From contig NZ_CP074373.1 of the NCBI RefSeq assembly GCF_021560035.1, positions 3,654,001 through 3,718,000 of the forward strand: a stretch of DNA of 64,000 bases, read 5' to 3'. The stretch is from Virgibacillus sp. NKC19-16 (GTDB taxonomy: Bacteria > Bacillota > Bacilli > Bacillales > Amphibacillaceae). This document shows positions 17,041 through 25,879 of the stretch, piece by piece (positions within the stretch are counted from its first letter, which is position 1; the number at the start of each line of letters is the position of its first letter). Made by a program: the position numbers and the translations under genes. The notes beneath the pieces are model-generated. The model was not told the DNA's origin, did no database searches, and was given only the letters and a program-made list of their open reading frames with translations.

Positions 17041-18249
17041 ATGCGACCAAATACGATTGCACCACATGAACGAATTCACTCACTTGATATTATACGAGGT
17101 TTTGCCATATTTGGCATTCTACTAGCCAATATGGTAGCTTTTAAAACACTTGCTTTTACAGATATAGACGTTTTTATTCAAGGCAATACGCTGCCTGAGG
17201 GGCTCTTAAATGCAGGTGCGACCTTGTTTACAGAGTTTTTTGTCGTCGGAAAGTTCTATCCCATGTTTTCATTGTTGTTTGGTCTTGGATTCTATATTTT
17301 CTACAAGCGATTAGAAGATAAAGAGATTTCTCCTAGAGTGGTTTTCTATAGAAGAATAGTCTTTCTGCTCGTGCTTGGACTTTTCCATCTCTTTTTTATT
17401 TGGAGTGGCGATATTTTGCATGTGTACGCGATTACTGGAATCTTACTCCCATTCTTCTTTCATCGCGCTGGAAAAACGATTATTTTCTGGATTGTGGGCC
17501 TATTGTTAATCGCTTCGTTAATCACAGGAGCCTTTATAATGGTTAGTGGCTTGGGTATACATTATAGTATTGATGAAGGGATGTTAAGTGCAGCTGAAAT
17601 GGAGCAGGAGACGGAGATGAGCGCGGCGATCATGAGTAGTGGTAGCCTGGGTGAGATCCTGTCTTTCCGGATTACAAACGAGGCTATGCCGATCCTCATG
17701 CAGGTTTTGTTTGTCGTTCCATCTATTTTGCCACTTTTTCTGATTGGCTTATATATGGGTAAAAAGAACATGTTTCAAGACGTTAAAACAAATATAAACA
17801 AATGGAAGACCCTTTGCTTAGTTGGCCTCATCATCGGCATTCCTTTGAATACTCTCGGATTAGCTGTTGCTTATAATGTTTTTGGCTTGCCGGCATATCT
17901 GACGCAGGGCCTCTATCAAGGCATCAATATGGTGTCAGGGCCATTCCTGATGCTGTTCTATGTATCGGCAATAGTCCTACTTTTGCGCAATGGGAAAATA
18001 CAGCAACTGCTCATGCCATTTGCTTCCGTGGGACGGATGGCACTGACCAATTATTTACTCCAGTCCCTTGTTGCAGTTGGCATATTTTATGGCTATGGAG
18101 CGGGTCTCTTTGGCCAAGTGTCTAGTAGTATGGGTTTTCTTATCGCTCTGGTGATCTATGTTTTTCAAGTCTTTGTGAGCCACTTTTATTTAAAGCGGTT
18201 CAAGCAAGGGCCGATGGAATGGCTGTGGCGTAAGTGGACGTATGCGTAA
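17041..18249 (+). CDS. DUF418 (YeiB-like) multi-pass membrane protein
   Basis: 402 residues, about ten transmembrane segments. The N-terminal RIHSLDIIRGFAIFGILLANM is the hallmark of the YeiB/DUF418 family, which is related in topology to membrane acyltransferases. The C-terminal DUF418 block includes SVGRMALTNYLLQS (about 340). B. subtilis YxaH is a relative. Function unproven. AAGGTGGG precedes the ATG; a GC-rich terminator follows. Confidence 0.85.
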   Translation: MRPNTIAPHERIHSLDIIRGFAIFGILLANMVAFKTLAFTDIDVFIQGNTLPEGLLNAGATLFTEFFVVGKFYPMFSLLFGLGFYIFYKRLEDKEISPRVVFYRRIVFLLVLGLFHLFFIWSGDILHVYAITGILLPFFFHRAGKTIIFWIVGLLLIASLITGAFIMVSGLGIHYSIDEGMLSAAEMEQETEMSAAIMSSGSLGEILSFRITNEAMPILMQVLFVVPSILPLFLIGLYMGKKNMFQDVKTNINKWKTLCLVGLIIGIPLNTLGLAVAYNVFGLPAYLTQGLYQGINMVSGPFLMLFYVSAIVLLLRNGKIQQLLMPFASVGRMALTNYLLQSLVAVGIFYGYGAGLFGQVSSSMGFLIALVIYVFQVFVSHFYLKRFKQGPMEWLWRKWTYA

Positions 18250-18250
18250 A

Positions 18251-18284
18251 GATGGGGGGTAGGCCCCGTCTCCCCATCATTTTT
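18251..18284 (+). terminator. Terminator of the DUF418 gene
   Basis: GATGGGG / CCCCATC stem with ATTTTT. Confidence 0.8.
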
Positions 18285-18350
18285 AAAAAATACGTTATTC
18301 AATAATAGCCCTTACTGCCTGATCTGATCGCTATTTAGGAAAACCCAAAT

Positions 18351-18760
18351 TTAATACATGCTAAACATACCATGTGATCTGGGATAGGTATACCTAAACC
18401 CAAATTGTTCATAAAGTTTGTTAGCTGGATCATCAGCTATCAGACTTAAGTAAGAACCGGCATACGTGTTTTGGTCTAGATAAGTTATCAGTTCCTTCAT
18501 AACCATCTTTCCTAGTTCTTGACCTTGATAATTTGGCTTTACAACGATATCCACTATCTGAAAAAGGCCCCTCCATCACCAATTATACGACCCCTCCCGA
18601 TTAATGTACTCTTATCGTAGATGCTCACCGCGAACAATGAATTTTTTAAACCGACTATTGCAGCTTATTCTGACTTTCCACTTATACCACCTTCCAATTG
18701 CAAATTGTTATATTCAATAGGACTTGGTGGTTCATTGATGATAGCGAAATGATTATTCAT
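18351..18760 (-). pseudogene. GNAT acetyltransferase pseudogene
   Basis: From ATG 18760 the reading begins MNNHFAIINEPPSPIEYNNL, hits an in-frame TAA at codon 32 (18665-18667), continues AAIVGLKNSLFAVSIYDKS, then needs a one-base shift near 18560 to join the C-terminal acetyl-CoA domain (IVVKPNYQGQELGKMVMKEL..., ANKLYEQFGFRYTYP). The acetyl-CoA loop Q/RxxGxG is degraded too: GQELG. Two independent lesions make it non-functional. It overlaps the end of the preceding small gene. Confidence 0.85.
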
Positions 18761-18950
18761 TTTTATTAATCAAATTGGTGTGTGGAGGGACAGGAAACTC
18801 GTCCCCTCCTGGAATTTTCTCTAATTTATCATACACCTGTTGCAAATTACTATATTTTTCTAAGTTCACCCATTTTACAAAGGCTTTTATCTCTTCATGT
18901 AAAATTATTTCAGAAAGTAATAATAATTTAATCCTATTTTTACTTCTCAT
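18753..18950 (-). CDS. Hypothetical protein, 65 aa
   Basis: Begins MRSKNRIKLLLLSEIILHEE and ends PPHTNLINKNE; overlaps the RraA-like gene upstream by 4 bases (ATGA) and the GNAT pseudogene downstream. A short helical N-terminal part with no recognisable domain. It could be a truncated gene in this decaying stretch. Confidence 0.4.
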   Translation of the reverse strand: MRSKNRIKLLLLSEIILHEEIKAFVKWVNLEKYSNLQQVYDKLEKIPGGDEFPVPPHTNLINKNE

Positions 18951-19561
18951 TTAAGCAGATTATCTATATATTCATGAATTGCTTGCACATTGTCCGAGAC
19001 CTTGGCGTCTCTTTCGTCATCCTTTTGAACTTTTTTCTTTGCTTTCTCCAATGTTTCCGCTTCTATTTCCCTTGGAACGACAACGACTCCGTCAGTATCG
19101 CCAATGATAATATCTCCTTGTTGCACCACGACCCCACCACAGGTTACTGGAACATTAGAGATGCCTTCATCTGACTTACTCCCGGCATTAGTCGTTGTGC
19201 CTTTACAAAATACAGGAAAATCCAATTTTTTGATACCCTCGATATCTCGTATCACCCCGTTGGTTACGATCCCATTAATTCCTAGCGTCTGGGCCATTCC
19301 TAAAATAAAATCTCCCGCGATAGCTTTTGAAGTATCATCTTCCGTATCAATGACAAGCACATCACCAACACTTGCTTCTTTAATAGCTTTTAAGACTTCC
19401 TTGTTTTGTCCTTTTGGCATTTTCACCGTATACGCTCTCCCGGCAATGGTATGGTTGGATAAGGGCTTAATAGCAAAATCCATCGTATTATAACCCTTTA
19501 ACCCATCTGAGACAGCGGTAGTCGGAAGCTTCGAAAATTCATCAACATTATTGATAGACAT
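18947..19561 (-). CDS. RraA-like / 4-hydroxy-4-methyl-2-oxoglutarate aldolase family protein
   Basis: 204 residues of the RraA/HMG-aldolase fold. The divalent-metal and substrate loop is visible: GDFILGMAQTLGINGIVTNG followed by GVIRDIEGIKKLDFPVF, giving G-x(about 20)-R-D. Members are class II pyruvate aldolases or decarboxylases acting on HMG or oxaloacetate. ATG 19561 behind AGGAGTGGGG. Upstream lies a fragment of a LysR regulator, which may once have controlled it. Exact substrate unknown. Confidence 0.8.
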   Translation of the reverse strand: MSINNVDEFSKLPTTAVSDGLKGYNTMDFAIKPLSNHTIAGRAYTVKMPKGQNKEVLKAIKEASVGDVLVIDTEDDTSKAIAGDFILGMAQTLGINGIVTNGVIRDIEGIKKLDFPVFCKGTTTNAGSKSDEGISNVPVTCGGVVVQQGDIIIGDTDGVVVVPREIEAETLEKAKKKVQKDDERDAKVSDNVQAIHEYIDNLLK

Positions 19562-19579
19562 TACCCCACTCCTTTCATT

Positions 19580-19861
19580 TCAATTCCATGTTTTTATGAA
19601 ATCAACAAATTTGGATACTATCTTTGTATTCTTATCAAACAAATCAACTCGGTATATACCTTTGTTCCCTTCCAACATAGAAGTAGGTAATATCGCATAC
19701 CCCAATCCCATAATCACCATTTCTTTACAGGTTTCCATACTATCAACCATCATTCCCACTGTTATCGATATCTCATAATCATCACTCCAGCAGGAATCAA
19801 TCATCGATAAGGTTTGCCAGTCTCTTTGATTTGAGTTTCCTCCTTTTTGTTTAATAGTCAT
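19580..19861 (-). pseudogene. LysR-type regulator, C-terminal fragment
   Basis: About 90 residues matching only the end of a LysR effector domain (ISITVGMMVDSMETCKEMVI, MGLGYAILPTSMLEG). The DNA-binding helix-turn-helix and first effector lobe are absent upstream, so this is a 5'-deleted remnant. Confidence 0.7.
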
Positions 19862-20072
19862 AATATTAAAAATATAATACGCTGCTTATCTTCATGTTAC
19901 CATATAAAATCGCCTCAAATTACTATCTACTCAAAATTTTTCATACATTATTTCAACAAAAAACACCCCCAAACCGCAACTCATTTCGATACTAATTACA
20001 AAGAAAGGGCGGTGACAATAATGGAAATGAAAGAGAATTAAGATGTCTGTCCAATTGGATTTCTTTTTTCAC

Positions 20073-20081
20073 CATATTATA
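20073..20081 (+). promoter_or_regulatory. Possible sigma-K/E -10 element upstream of the amidase gene
   Basis: CATATTATA fits the CATAnnnTA -10 of mother-cell sigma factors. It lies 133 bases before the amidase start with repeat DNA between and no clear -35 AC, so support is weak. Confidence 0.25.
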
Positions 20082-20085
20082 GCTA

Positions 20086-20176
20086 TATGGGACGGGGACA
20101 GGTACATTGTCCTTTTATGGCTAAAAGGAAATCCCCTTTCCCTTTATGAATATAGGGACAAGAATCCTGTCCCTAT
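20086..20176. repeat. GGGACA/TGTCCC palindromes upstream of the amidase gene
   Basis: ATAGGGACA / TGTCCCTAT perfect 9-bp stem (about 20151-20175) plus GGGGACAGGTAC and TTGTCC at 20094-20113. Related in sequence to family B. Confidence 0.55.
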
Positions 20177-20214
20177 GTCCCGCCAAATTTTAAAAAGAAA
20201 TGGAGGAAAAATAA

Positions 20215-21009
20215 ATGAAAGTCTATTTAGACCCGGGCCATGGTGGCTCAGATCCTGGTGCTCAAGGCAATGGAATAGAAGAAAAGGATATTGTTTTAGA
20301 CATTGCACGCCACCTGAGGGATATTTTGACAAATGATTATGACGATGTGGACGTGATGATGAGTCGCTCCAATGACAGAACGAAAAGCTTGCAGGCGCGC
20401 ACTGATGAGGCTAATTCCTGGGGTGCGGATTATTATTTATCCATTCATTGTAATGCCTTCAATGGCTCTGCTCAAGGGTATGAAGATTATATTCACAGTA
20501 GCCTGTCTGATTCTTCTCAGACTGCTGCGTATCAGGATATTTTGCATGATGAAATTACTGACGTGAATGGATTAAGGAACCGCGGCCAGAAAAAGGCGAA
20601 TTTCCATGTTTTACGGGAAACATCTATGTCAGCACTTTTAACCGAGAATGGGTTCATTGATAACGATCATGATGCCGCATTGTTAAAAAGTCCATCATGG
20701 CGCAGGGAAGTTGCGCAAGGTCACGCGAATGGGTTAGCGCGCGCATTTAATCTGGAGCGTAAACAAGAAGATGATTCCGGTTCTATTTACAGGGTGATTG
20801 CCGGTTCTTTTCAATCAAAATCAAACGCAGAAGAACGCGTAGATTTCCTGAACTCAAATGGCATCGACGCTTTTGTTGATTCCATTACGATTTCCGGCAG
20901 AACGTGGTACAGAGTGCAAGCAGGAGCCTTCTCCTCTCGTGAAAATGCTGAAGATCACCTAAATACAGTTAAAAACGCTGGAATAGAAGACGCATATATC
21001 ATCAGCTAA
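20215..21009 (+). CDS. cwlC: N-acetylmuramoyl-L-alanine amidase, CwlC-like, with SPOR domain
   Basis: Zinc amidase that cleaves the MurNAc-L-Ala bond. 264 residues, no signal peptide, as in B. subtilis CwlC, which acts in mother-cell lysis. Amidase_3 fold at 1-178 with metal ligands His9 (DPGHGG), Glu22/23, His78 (SIHCNAF) and catalytic Glu144 (LLTENGFID). The C-terminus holds two SPOR-type repeats (YRVIAGSFQSKSNAEERV near 191; WYRVQAGAFSSRENAEDHL near 229) that bind denuded glycan. The symbol follows domain order and lack of signal. GGAGGAAAAATA precedes the ATG. Confidence 0.85.
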   Translation: MKVYLDPGHGGSDPGAQGNGIEEKDIVLDIARHLRDILTNDYDDVDVMMSRSNDRTKSLQARTDEANSWGADYYLSIHCNAFNGSAQGYEDYIHSSLSDSSQTAAYQDILHDEITDVNGLRNRGQKKANFHVLRETSMSALLTENGFIDNDHDAALLKSPSWRREVAQGHANGLARAFNLERKQEDDSGSIYRVIAGSFQSKSNAEERVDFLNSNGIDAFVDSITISGRTWYRVQAGAFSSRENAEDHLNTVKNAGIEDAYIIS

Positions 21010-21011
21010 GA

Positions 21012-21051
21012 GGCAGTGCCTGTCACTGTTCGGGGCGTGACAGGCACTGCC
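21012..21051. repeat. Dispersed repeat family A, copy 5 (palindromic form)
   Basis: GGCAGTGCCTGTCAC (21012-21026) / GTGACAGGCACTGCC (21037-21051), a perfect 15-bp inverted repeat around TGTTCGGGGC, followed by CGAATTTTGTCG. Could also terminate the amidase transcript. Confidence 0.75.
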
Positions 21052-21132
21052 CGAATTTTGTCGTTTCTTGTCGTCTCCGTGCATAGATCCTGGAATTCTG
21101 CAGAAGATAGGGGCAAAAGGAGGCGTTTTTTT

Positions 21133-21573
21133 ATGAATCATATTAAGTTATTCGCCGTTAAATTTATTGGGACGTTACTTTTGTTGTATTTGATCCTAGG
21201 TTTTGGTTTTGGCATGTCCTTTGGCAACGTTTTTCTGATCACATTAGTCTTAGGAATGATTGGCTATTTGGGAGATGTTGTTATTCTGCCTAACGTTAAT
21301 AATACAATCGCAACCATTGCTGATTTTGCCACTGCTTTTTTGATCATTTATTTTATGAGTTTCGGTGTTACAACTGGTGAAGGCTGGTTTATGGCTTCAT
21401 TCGTTGCAGCAGTTGGTGTCACTATATTTGAGTATTTCTATCATAAATATTTCAAATCAGCATACAATGAAGTGCATCACGACGAGCGTGAGGGCCATCC
21501 GAGGGATCGGGCGATGCAAACAGAAGCATCTGAGGAAACTTCCCCCTACGATCCGGAAGATAAAGATAAATAA
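21133..21573 (+). CDS. DUF2512 membrane protein (YndM-like)
   Basis: 146 residues with four hydrophobic segments (about 5-27, 30-50, 58-77, 82-105) and an acidic tail (SEETSPYDPEDKDK). The FGFGMSFGNVFLITLVLGMIGYLGD region is typical of the YndM/DUF2512 family, of unknown function in Bacillaceae. ATG 21133 has AGGAGG 9 bases upstream; a longer reading runs back through repeat DNA. Confidence 0.8.
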   Translation: MNHIKLFAVKFIGTLLLLYLILGFGFGMSFGNVFLITLVLGMIGYLGDVVILPNVNNTIATIADFATAFLIIYFMSFGVTTGEGWFMASFVAAVGVTIFEYFYHKYFKSAYNEVHHDEREGHPRDRAMQTEASEETSPYDPEDKDK

Positions 21574-21590
21574 ATGCATCATGCATAACA

Positions 21591-21619
21591 GAAGAGACCT
21601 CATCCATCGAGGTCTCTTC
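21591..21619. terminator. Bidirectional terminator between yndM-like gene and cidB-type gene
   Basis: 11-bp perfect stem GAAGAGACCTC / GAGGTCTCTTC between convergent genes; short T runs on both sides. Confidence 0.7.
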
Positions 21620-21626
21620 TTCCCTA

Positions 21627-22316
21627 TCACACGAAAATCATCACCATCCAAGGTGCAATTACCGACACAACAATCGCACTCACCACCATCGCTATCGTAC
21701 TAACAGATCCTTCCAATTGACTGTGCTCCATTGCTGTAGCTGTTCCAATCGCATGACTTCCACTGCCGATGCCGACACCGCGTCCAATATAGTGATCCAT
21801 CCGCGTATATTTAAAAATCAATGAGCTAAGCATGACACCACCAATTCCTGCGATCATAACGAATACAGCTGCCAAGGAAGCCTCTCCCCCCAGCGTCGTT
21901 GAAACTTCCATCGCAACAGGTGTTGTTACACTTTTTGGCGTAAGCGAATAAATCAGAAATTCCTCAAAGCCAGCCCATTTTGCAAGCAAGACACCAGACA
22001 AAATACCGACAACCGCTCCAACCACAGTCCCTGTCAAAACCGGGAACATCAACTTTTTAAGTGTTGTACGATGCTGGTAAAGTGGATATGCGAGCGCCAC
22101 CACCGCTGGCCCAAGCAACTCGTTTATCCAGTCTCCGCCAATCATATATGTCTCATAGGAAATATTAAAAATAAGCAAGGTACTAACAATAAAGATTGTT
22201 GCTATAATTACTGGCGCTGTAAAAGTATAGCGCCACCGCTGATGCACGGTCAGCCCAATTAGATAAAAAACGAATGTACCAATAATTGCAGCCAATCCAA
22301 TGAGAAAATTAACCAT
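21627..22316 (-). CDS. LrgB/CidB family membrane protein
   Basis: 229 residues, about seven hydrophobic segments, with family blocks LLGPAVVALAYPLY (about 68-81), LTPKSVTTPVAM (about 127-138) and GIGSGSHAIGTATAME. LrgB/CidB proteins partner with LrgA/CidA in murein-hydrolase control and in pyruvate or related metabolite transport. Overlaps the cidA-type gene by 8 bases, so the pair is translationally coupled. Confidence 0.9.
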   Translation of the reverse strand: MVNFLIGLAAIIGTFVFYLIGLTVHQRWRYTFTAPVIIATIFIVSTLLIFNISYETYMIGGDWINELLGPAVVALAYPLYQHRTTLKKLMFPVLTGTVVGAVVGILSGVLLAKWAGFEEFLIYSLTPKSVTTPVAMEVSTTLGGEASLAAVFVMIAGIGGVMLSSLIFKYTRMDHYIGRGVGIGSGSHAIGTATAMEHSQLEGSVSTIAMVVSAIVVSVIAPWMVMIFV

Positions 22317-22713
22317 GACTTCTTTCCTCCTCTTGCAGCTGATTTCCTTCCTTCCTGCGCATCAGAATTTGACTCACATGCCCTGAAGTCACAATCACCA
22401 TCACCGTACTTAGCAAAACAATGATGACGAGAAGGAAACCCTTCCCGGCAAAAAGGTCAAAATAATTTATAACCCCTACCGTTGCAGGGATAAAAAATAA
22501 AGCCAAATGATTGATGATCGTCCGTGCACCTTCCTCTATCCAAGACGCCTTTATCACACCTGTCATAAGCAAAACAAACAACAGAAGCATCCCGATTACA
22601 CTTCCTGGTATGAAAAGATTAAAATATTGCTGAATCCCATTTCCTACTAAAAAAATGACGTATAATACGGCGATATGAATAATTATTTTTAAAACATTAC
22701 GCACATGTGTCAC
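22309..22713 (-). CDS. CidA/LrgA family holin-like protein
   Basis: 134 residues with four hydrophobic segments and the signature FIPGSVIGMLLLFVLL (about 34-49) and LFFIPATVGVI (about 72-82). Holin-like partner of the downstream LrgB/CidB protein. Start at ATG 22713. The upstream region contains a two-hairpin structured repeat. No LytR/CidR regulator is adjacent. Confidence 0.88.
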   Translation of the reverse strand: MTHVRNVLKIIIHIAVLYVIFLVGNGIQQYFNLFIPGSVIGMLLLFVLLMTGVIKASWIEEGARTIINHLALFFIPATVGVINYFDLFAGKGFLLVIIVLLSTVMVIVTSGHVSQILMRRKEGNQLQEEERSHG

Positions 22714-22731
22714 TCCAATTTTTTAGCAAAC

Positions 22732-22810
22732 TTGCCTTTTGCCAAGATTTTACGGCAAAAGGCAAAGCCCGCACTTATGCAGATAAGAAAGTTTATACTT
22801 TCTTATCTGC
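22732..22810. repeat. Two-hairpin structured repeat family D, copy 1
   Basis: Hairpin 1 TTGCCTTTTGCC / GGCAAAAGGCAA (12 bp, 22732-22765), linker AGCCCGCACTTAT, hairpin 2 GCAGATAAGAAAGT / ACTTTCTTATCTGC (14 bp, 22779-22810). A second copy with the same linker and compensating stem changes lies at 42136-42214. Confidence 0.7.
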
Positions 22811-22991
22811 CATACCATAAAACCTAGTATAGCAAAAATTAGGCATGTCTGAGTAGGATTGAACTGAAAAATTAAGATGTTGCATGCTTCCCAAGCAAAT
22901 CATAAAATTTTTAAAATCCACACCCCCATTTCCAAATTCCCTTCGATTGTAGATTAGAAGAACCCTATACAAAATCGAAAGGATGAAAACC

Positions 22992-23864
22992 ATGAACTAC
23001 CTCAAACAAATCAATGCATTTCATTTAAAAATTGACCTGGAGCCAATATCTGTCAATGCCCGGTCCTTGTGGTTTACGTTAATGGACATTAATAATCGTC
23101 TAGGATGGAAAGAAGATTTTACCGTTGCGGTATCCACGCTTATTGCAAAAGCAGGATTAGCCGAAACTCCTTTACGACGGGCGCGCAAAGAATTGGAGGA
23201 TAACGGATTTATTCATGTTACATCAGGGAGCGGGAATAAGGCTGCAGCATACAGGATGGTCTGCTTGTATGAAAATAAGGCGGACAATTTGAACGGCAAA
23301 ACGGAGGTCAAAAAAGAAGACACCGTGCAACAGGAGCAAACAACGGCGGACAATTTGGAGGACAAAGTGGAGGGCATTCCGACTCCATTCTTTAAACATA
23401 AACAAAAAAATAAACAAAAGAAAACAAATACAACAGATGCCGCGCGATTCTACCAGGAAAACTTCGGTGTCATCACTGCCTATGTAGCTGATGACCTTTT
23501 GAACTGGACGAATGATGTTGGTGATGCCTTGGTACTTGAAGCGCTAAAGCGTGCCTTGGAACGCAATAAGGCCAGCTGGGGATATGTGAAAAGCATCTTG
23601 AAAAACTGGGCAAAGAAAGGAATCACCACTGTTAAGCAGGCGCATGCCGAGGAAGTAGCCTTTTATAATCAACAGCAACAAAAACAACCGTACAGATCTG
23701 GTGGAGGTGGCAACTATCAGCAGGAAATTGTGCCGGACTGGTTTAGGGAAAGGGAACAGAAGAAAAGCTTAGCAGATAAACCTGTAAGCAAAGACGAGCA
23801 GCGAGAACTGGAGAAAGTGGATAGAATGCTGGCAAAGTTGAAGAGTGAGAAACATGAGGGTTGA
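22992..23864 (+). CDS. DnaD-domain protein, phage replisome-organiser type
   Basis: 290 residues. The N-terminal part (about 1-95: NYLKQINAFHLKIDLEPISVNA..., winged-helix pattern ending LEDNGFIHVTSGSGNKAAAYRM) and the C-terminal DnaB_2/DnaD block (about 150-220: YQENFGVITAYVADDLLNW..., KNWAKKGITTVKQAH) match phage-type primosome loaders. A charged linker with a Lys-rich patch joins them. ATG 22992 is preferred over 22983 because AAAGG is 9 bases upstream of it. No other phage genes are near, so this may be an orphan of an old prophage or a resident paralogue. Confidence 0.8.
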   Translation: MNYLKQINAFHLKIDLEPISVNARSLWFTLMDINNRLGWKEDFTVAVSTLIAKAGLAETPLRRARKELEDNGFIHVTSGSGNKAAAYRMVCLYENKADNLNGKTEVKKEDTVQQEQTTADNLEDKVEGIPTPFFKHKQKNKQKKTNTTDAARFYQENFGVITAYVADDLLNWTNDVGDALVLEALKRALERNKASWGYVKSILKNWAKKGITTVKQAHAEEVAFYNQQQQKQPYRSGGGGNYQQEIVPDWFREREQKKSLADKPVSKDEQRELEKVDRMLAKLKSEKHEG

Positions 23865-23882
23865 AGTTGGGTGAATATCCCT

Positions 23883-24341
23883 TCACTCCACCTTCCCAAC
23901 CCCCAAAGCCAAATGCTCCCAAAGAATATTTTCAACTAGCTCACCTTGCTCTTCCTTGCAATCAATAATTAAAATGACTTCAGGCTTTTTGCCTTTTAAA
24001 AGCCGTTTTCGCTTTTTGATGACTTTTTCCGTGAACAGCCGAATTACGAATCCCAGAACAAAACCAATAAAAGCAGCAATTAACCCCCACCATATCGGGC
24101 CCCATGCCAATTCGAAGCCTATACTGGTTCCAGCAACAGCAAAAGCCGTTGCAAGCGCTGCTCCGATATCGATAAGTGATGTGCCATCTGAAGTGTGGAG
24201 GCTATCAAACAATTTTCGTTCTTCCATTCGCTTATCGAGGGGAATCGCATAAATGCTTTCTTTTTTTATTCCCTCTTTTTCCAGGGTGGAAATCGCCATC
24301 TCTATATGAGCATCATTATCAAAAACGGAGAATAGCTGCAT
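23883..24341 (-). CDS. Conserved small membrane protein with alpha/beta ends
   Basis: 152 residues: an N-terminal domain (MQLFSVFDNDAHIEMAISTL...KESIYAIPLDKR) like those of stress proteins that place a ferredoxin-like half next to a glycine/alanine-rich membrane hairpin, two hydrophobic segments (about 60-105), and a C-terminal strand-helix (EVILIIDCKEEQGELVENIL). The next gene upstream ends 9 bases before its start, so the two form an operon. Function unknown. Confidence 0.6.
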   Translation of the reverse strand: MQLFSVFDNDAHIEMAISTLEKEGIKKESIYAIPLDKRMEERKLFDSLHTSDGTSLIDIGAALATAFAVAGTSIGFELAWGPIWWGLIAAFIGFVLGFVIRLFTEKVIKKRKRLLKGKKPEVILIIDCKEEQGELVENILWEHLALGVGKVE

Positions 24342-24350
24342 CTTATCACT

Positions 24351-25129
24351 TCACTTTTTCCCTTTGATTTGGAAATTGGGATTTTGATAATTATCTTTTA
24401 AAAATTGCCGTTGTTCTTTTTCAAAAAGCTTATTATTTTCGACAGCATACACATACGAATCGTAAATGGAAAAACCAAATATGGAAGGCAGCATCAGGAG
24501 CCATTCAGGTTTCAGGACGGCGGTAGCCTGCTGTACTTCTCCTAAGGTTAAAAGCAGGACAGCCTCGAGAAAATGGGATAAATAAAAGAATAATACCCCC
24601 AGATAATCATGAAAAATGCAGTTACAATTCGATGGTTATACAGTTGTCCGAGTCCCGGGACAAATAGTGACCATATAACTGCCATTATTGGACTTCTTTT
24701 ATCCAAGTAGTTAATTTCCAGTGCCTCTATGCTAAATAAATTGAAACGATGTTCTTCACGGTCTGCCAGTATGTAAATTTTGTTCATTTCCACCGTTGTT
24801 CGGTGACCATCCCAAATCCCAAAAAAGTAAACCGGCAAGTAAACTAAAAGCCATCTGGGCTCAAGCACTTGAACAACCATATCAATGTTACCCTGAAAAG
24901 AATACATGATTGCCAAATTAATATTCGCATTCACATTAACGATCACTTCCCAAATAAACAAGACAAAACCCCGGATATATTTTGATAAAAGCAAATGTCC
25001 AAATCCCGGAAAAGCAGCACTCCACCAGGCAATGATCGAAGGACTTCTTAAATGGAGCTGTGTTGTACCAAGCGCGGTCATATGAGCAATGTACCGCCTG
25101 GCATTATTATCTGAAGTGTTATTTTTCAA
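24351..25129 (-). pseudogene. Multi-pass membrane protein with internal duplication, frameshifted
   Basis: From ATG 25129 the frame runs 193 codons and ends early, but a one-base shift at the GGG run near 24575 (CCC where CCCC is expected on the coding strand) restores FIYPHFLEAVLLL...VLKPEWLLMLPSIFGFSIYDSY to a TGA at 24351, about 258 residues. The halves are homologous: FPGFGHLLL...VLEPRWLLVYLPVYFFGIWDGH versus VPGLGQLYN...VLKPEWLLMLPSIFGFSIYDSY. PGxGxL-type membrane hairpins recall TM2 domains. Either a recent pseudogene or a sequence error. No function assigned. Confidence 0.75.
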
Positions 25130-25288
25130 TGAAATGACTCCTATTACGAAATTTATCTGTCTTTTATAACCTTTCCTTAAAAAGAACGTTTATCCTAATG
25201 AAGTGTATGTTATTAGGTGTGTATATCTTTTATAGGAAAACAAATCCTATGGTTAGCTCACATCTGAAGAAAGGTGAAACCAGCAGCC

Positions 25289-25816
25289 ATGCAAATCATT
25301 GAAATGCAAAAAAGGTTCGTCCAATTTAAAAATGAGTACTTTTTTGAAAGTATTATTTTCTCTTATCAGTGGTGGTTCCTCCTGATTATCGCTGTAGGGC
25401 TTTGGTTCGTTTGGGCAATTGTAGTGGATAAAAAGAGATTGAATGCCATCTTGCTGGTCGGATTAATGGCAAGCATTATCGCATTAATTTTGGATGAGAT
25501 TGGCCTTTTCTTAACTTTATGGGCCTATGCCTACCAACTTGCACCGTTCACACAAAAATTACTAACTGTCGATATCGCCATCATTCCAGTAAGCTATATG
25601 CTTCTGTATCAATACGCTAGAAAATGGAGGCCTTACCTTATTAGGCTTTTCTTATTATCGCTTTTTGCCGTATTCGTGGCGGAACCCATTTTTGGGATGT
25701 TAGGTATTTATATCTTGCTTGGATGGGAGCATTGGTACTCTACACCTTTTTATTTTCTGATTGGTGTTTTCGTGAAATGGATGGCCGATAAGGCGGTCGG
25801 GGACAAAGGATTTTAG
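25289..25816 (+). CDS. CBO0543-type multi-pass membrane protein
   Basis: About 175 residues with five hydrophobic segments and conserved-looking YQWWFLLIIAVGLWFVWA, LDEIGLF and GWEHWYSTPFYF motifs, as in the small spore-former CBO0543 membrane family of unknown role. ATG 25289 (MQIIEMQKRF) is 12 bases after AAAGGTG; a GTG at 25274 is in frame but lacks a site. Convergent with metA, sharing the terminator region. Confidence 0.6.
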   Translation: MQIIEMQKRFVQFKNEYFFESIIFSYQWWFLLIIAVGLWFVWAIVVDKKRLNAILLVGLMASIIALILDEIGLFLTLWAYAYQLAPFTQKLLTVDIAIIPVSYMLLYQYARKWRPYLIRLFLLSLFAVFVAEPIFGMLGIYILLGWEHWYSTPFYFLIGVFVKWMADKAVGDKGF

Positions 25817-25826
25817 CGTTTTTCAT

Positions 25827-25871
25827 AGAAAAAGCGAGTGACTGCCCGTGCCTTGCGTTGAGTCACTCGCT
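25827..25871 (-). terminator. Terminator of the methionine operon
   Basis: 11-bp stem AGCGAGTGACT / AGTCACTCGCT with TTTTTC on the minus strand. Confidence 0.85.
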
Positions 25872-25879
25872 TATCGTGG

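Noticed and set aside
21627-22713. Prophage holin/antiholin pair
   Set aside because: The IPGSVIGM and LTPKSVTTPVA motifs and coupled order are those of the chromosomal cid/lrg family; no phage lysis genes nearby.
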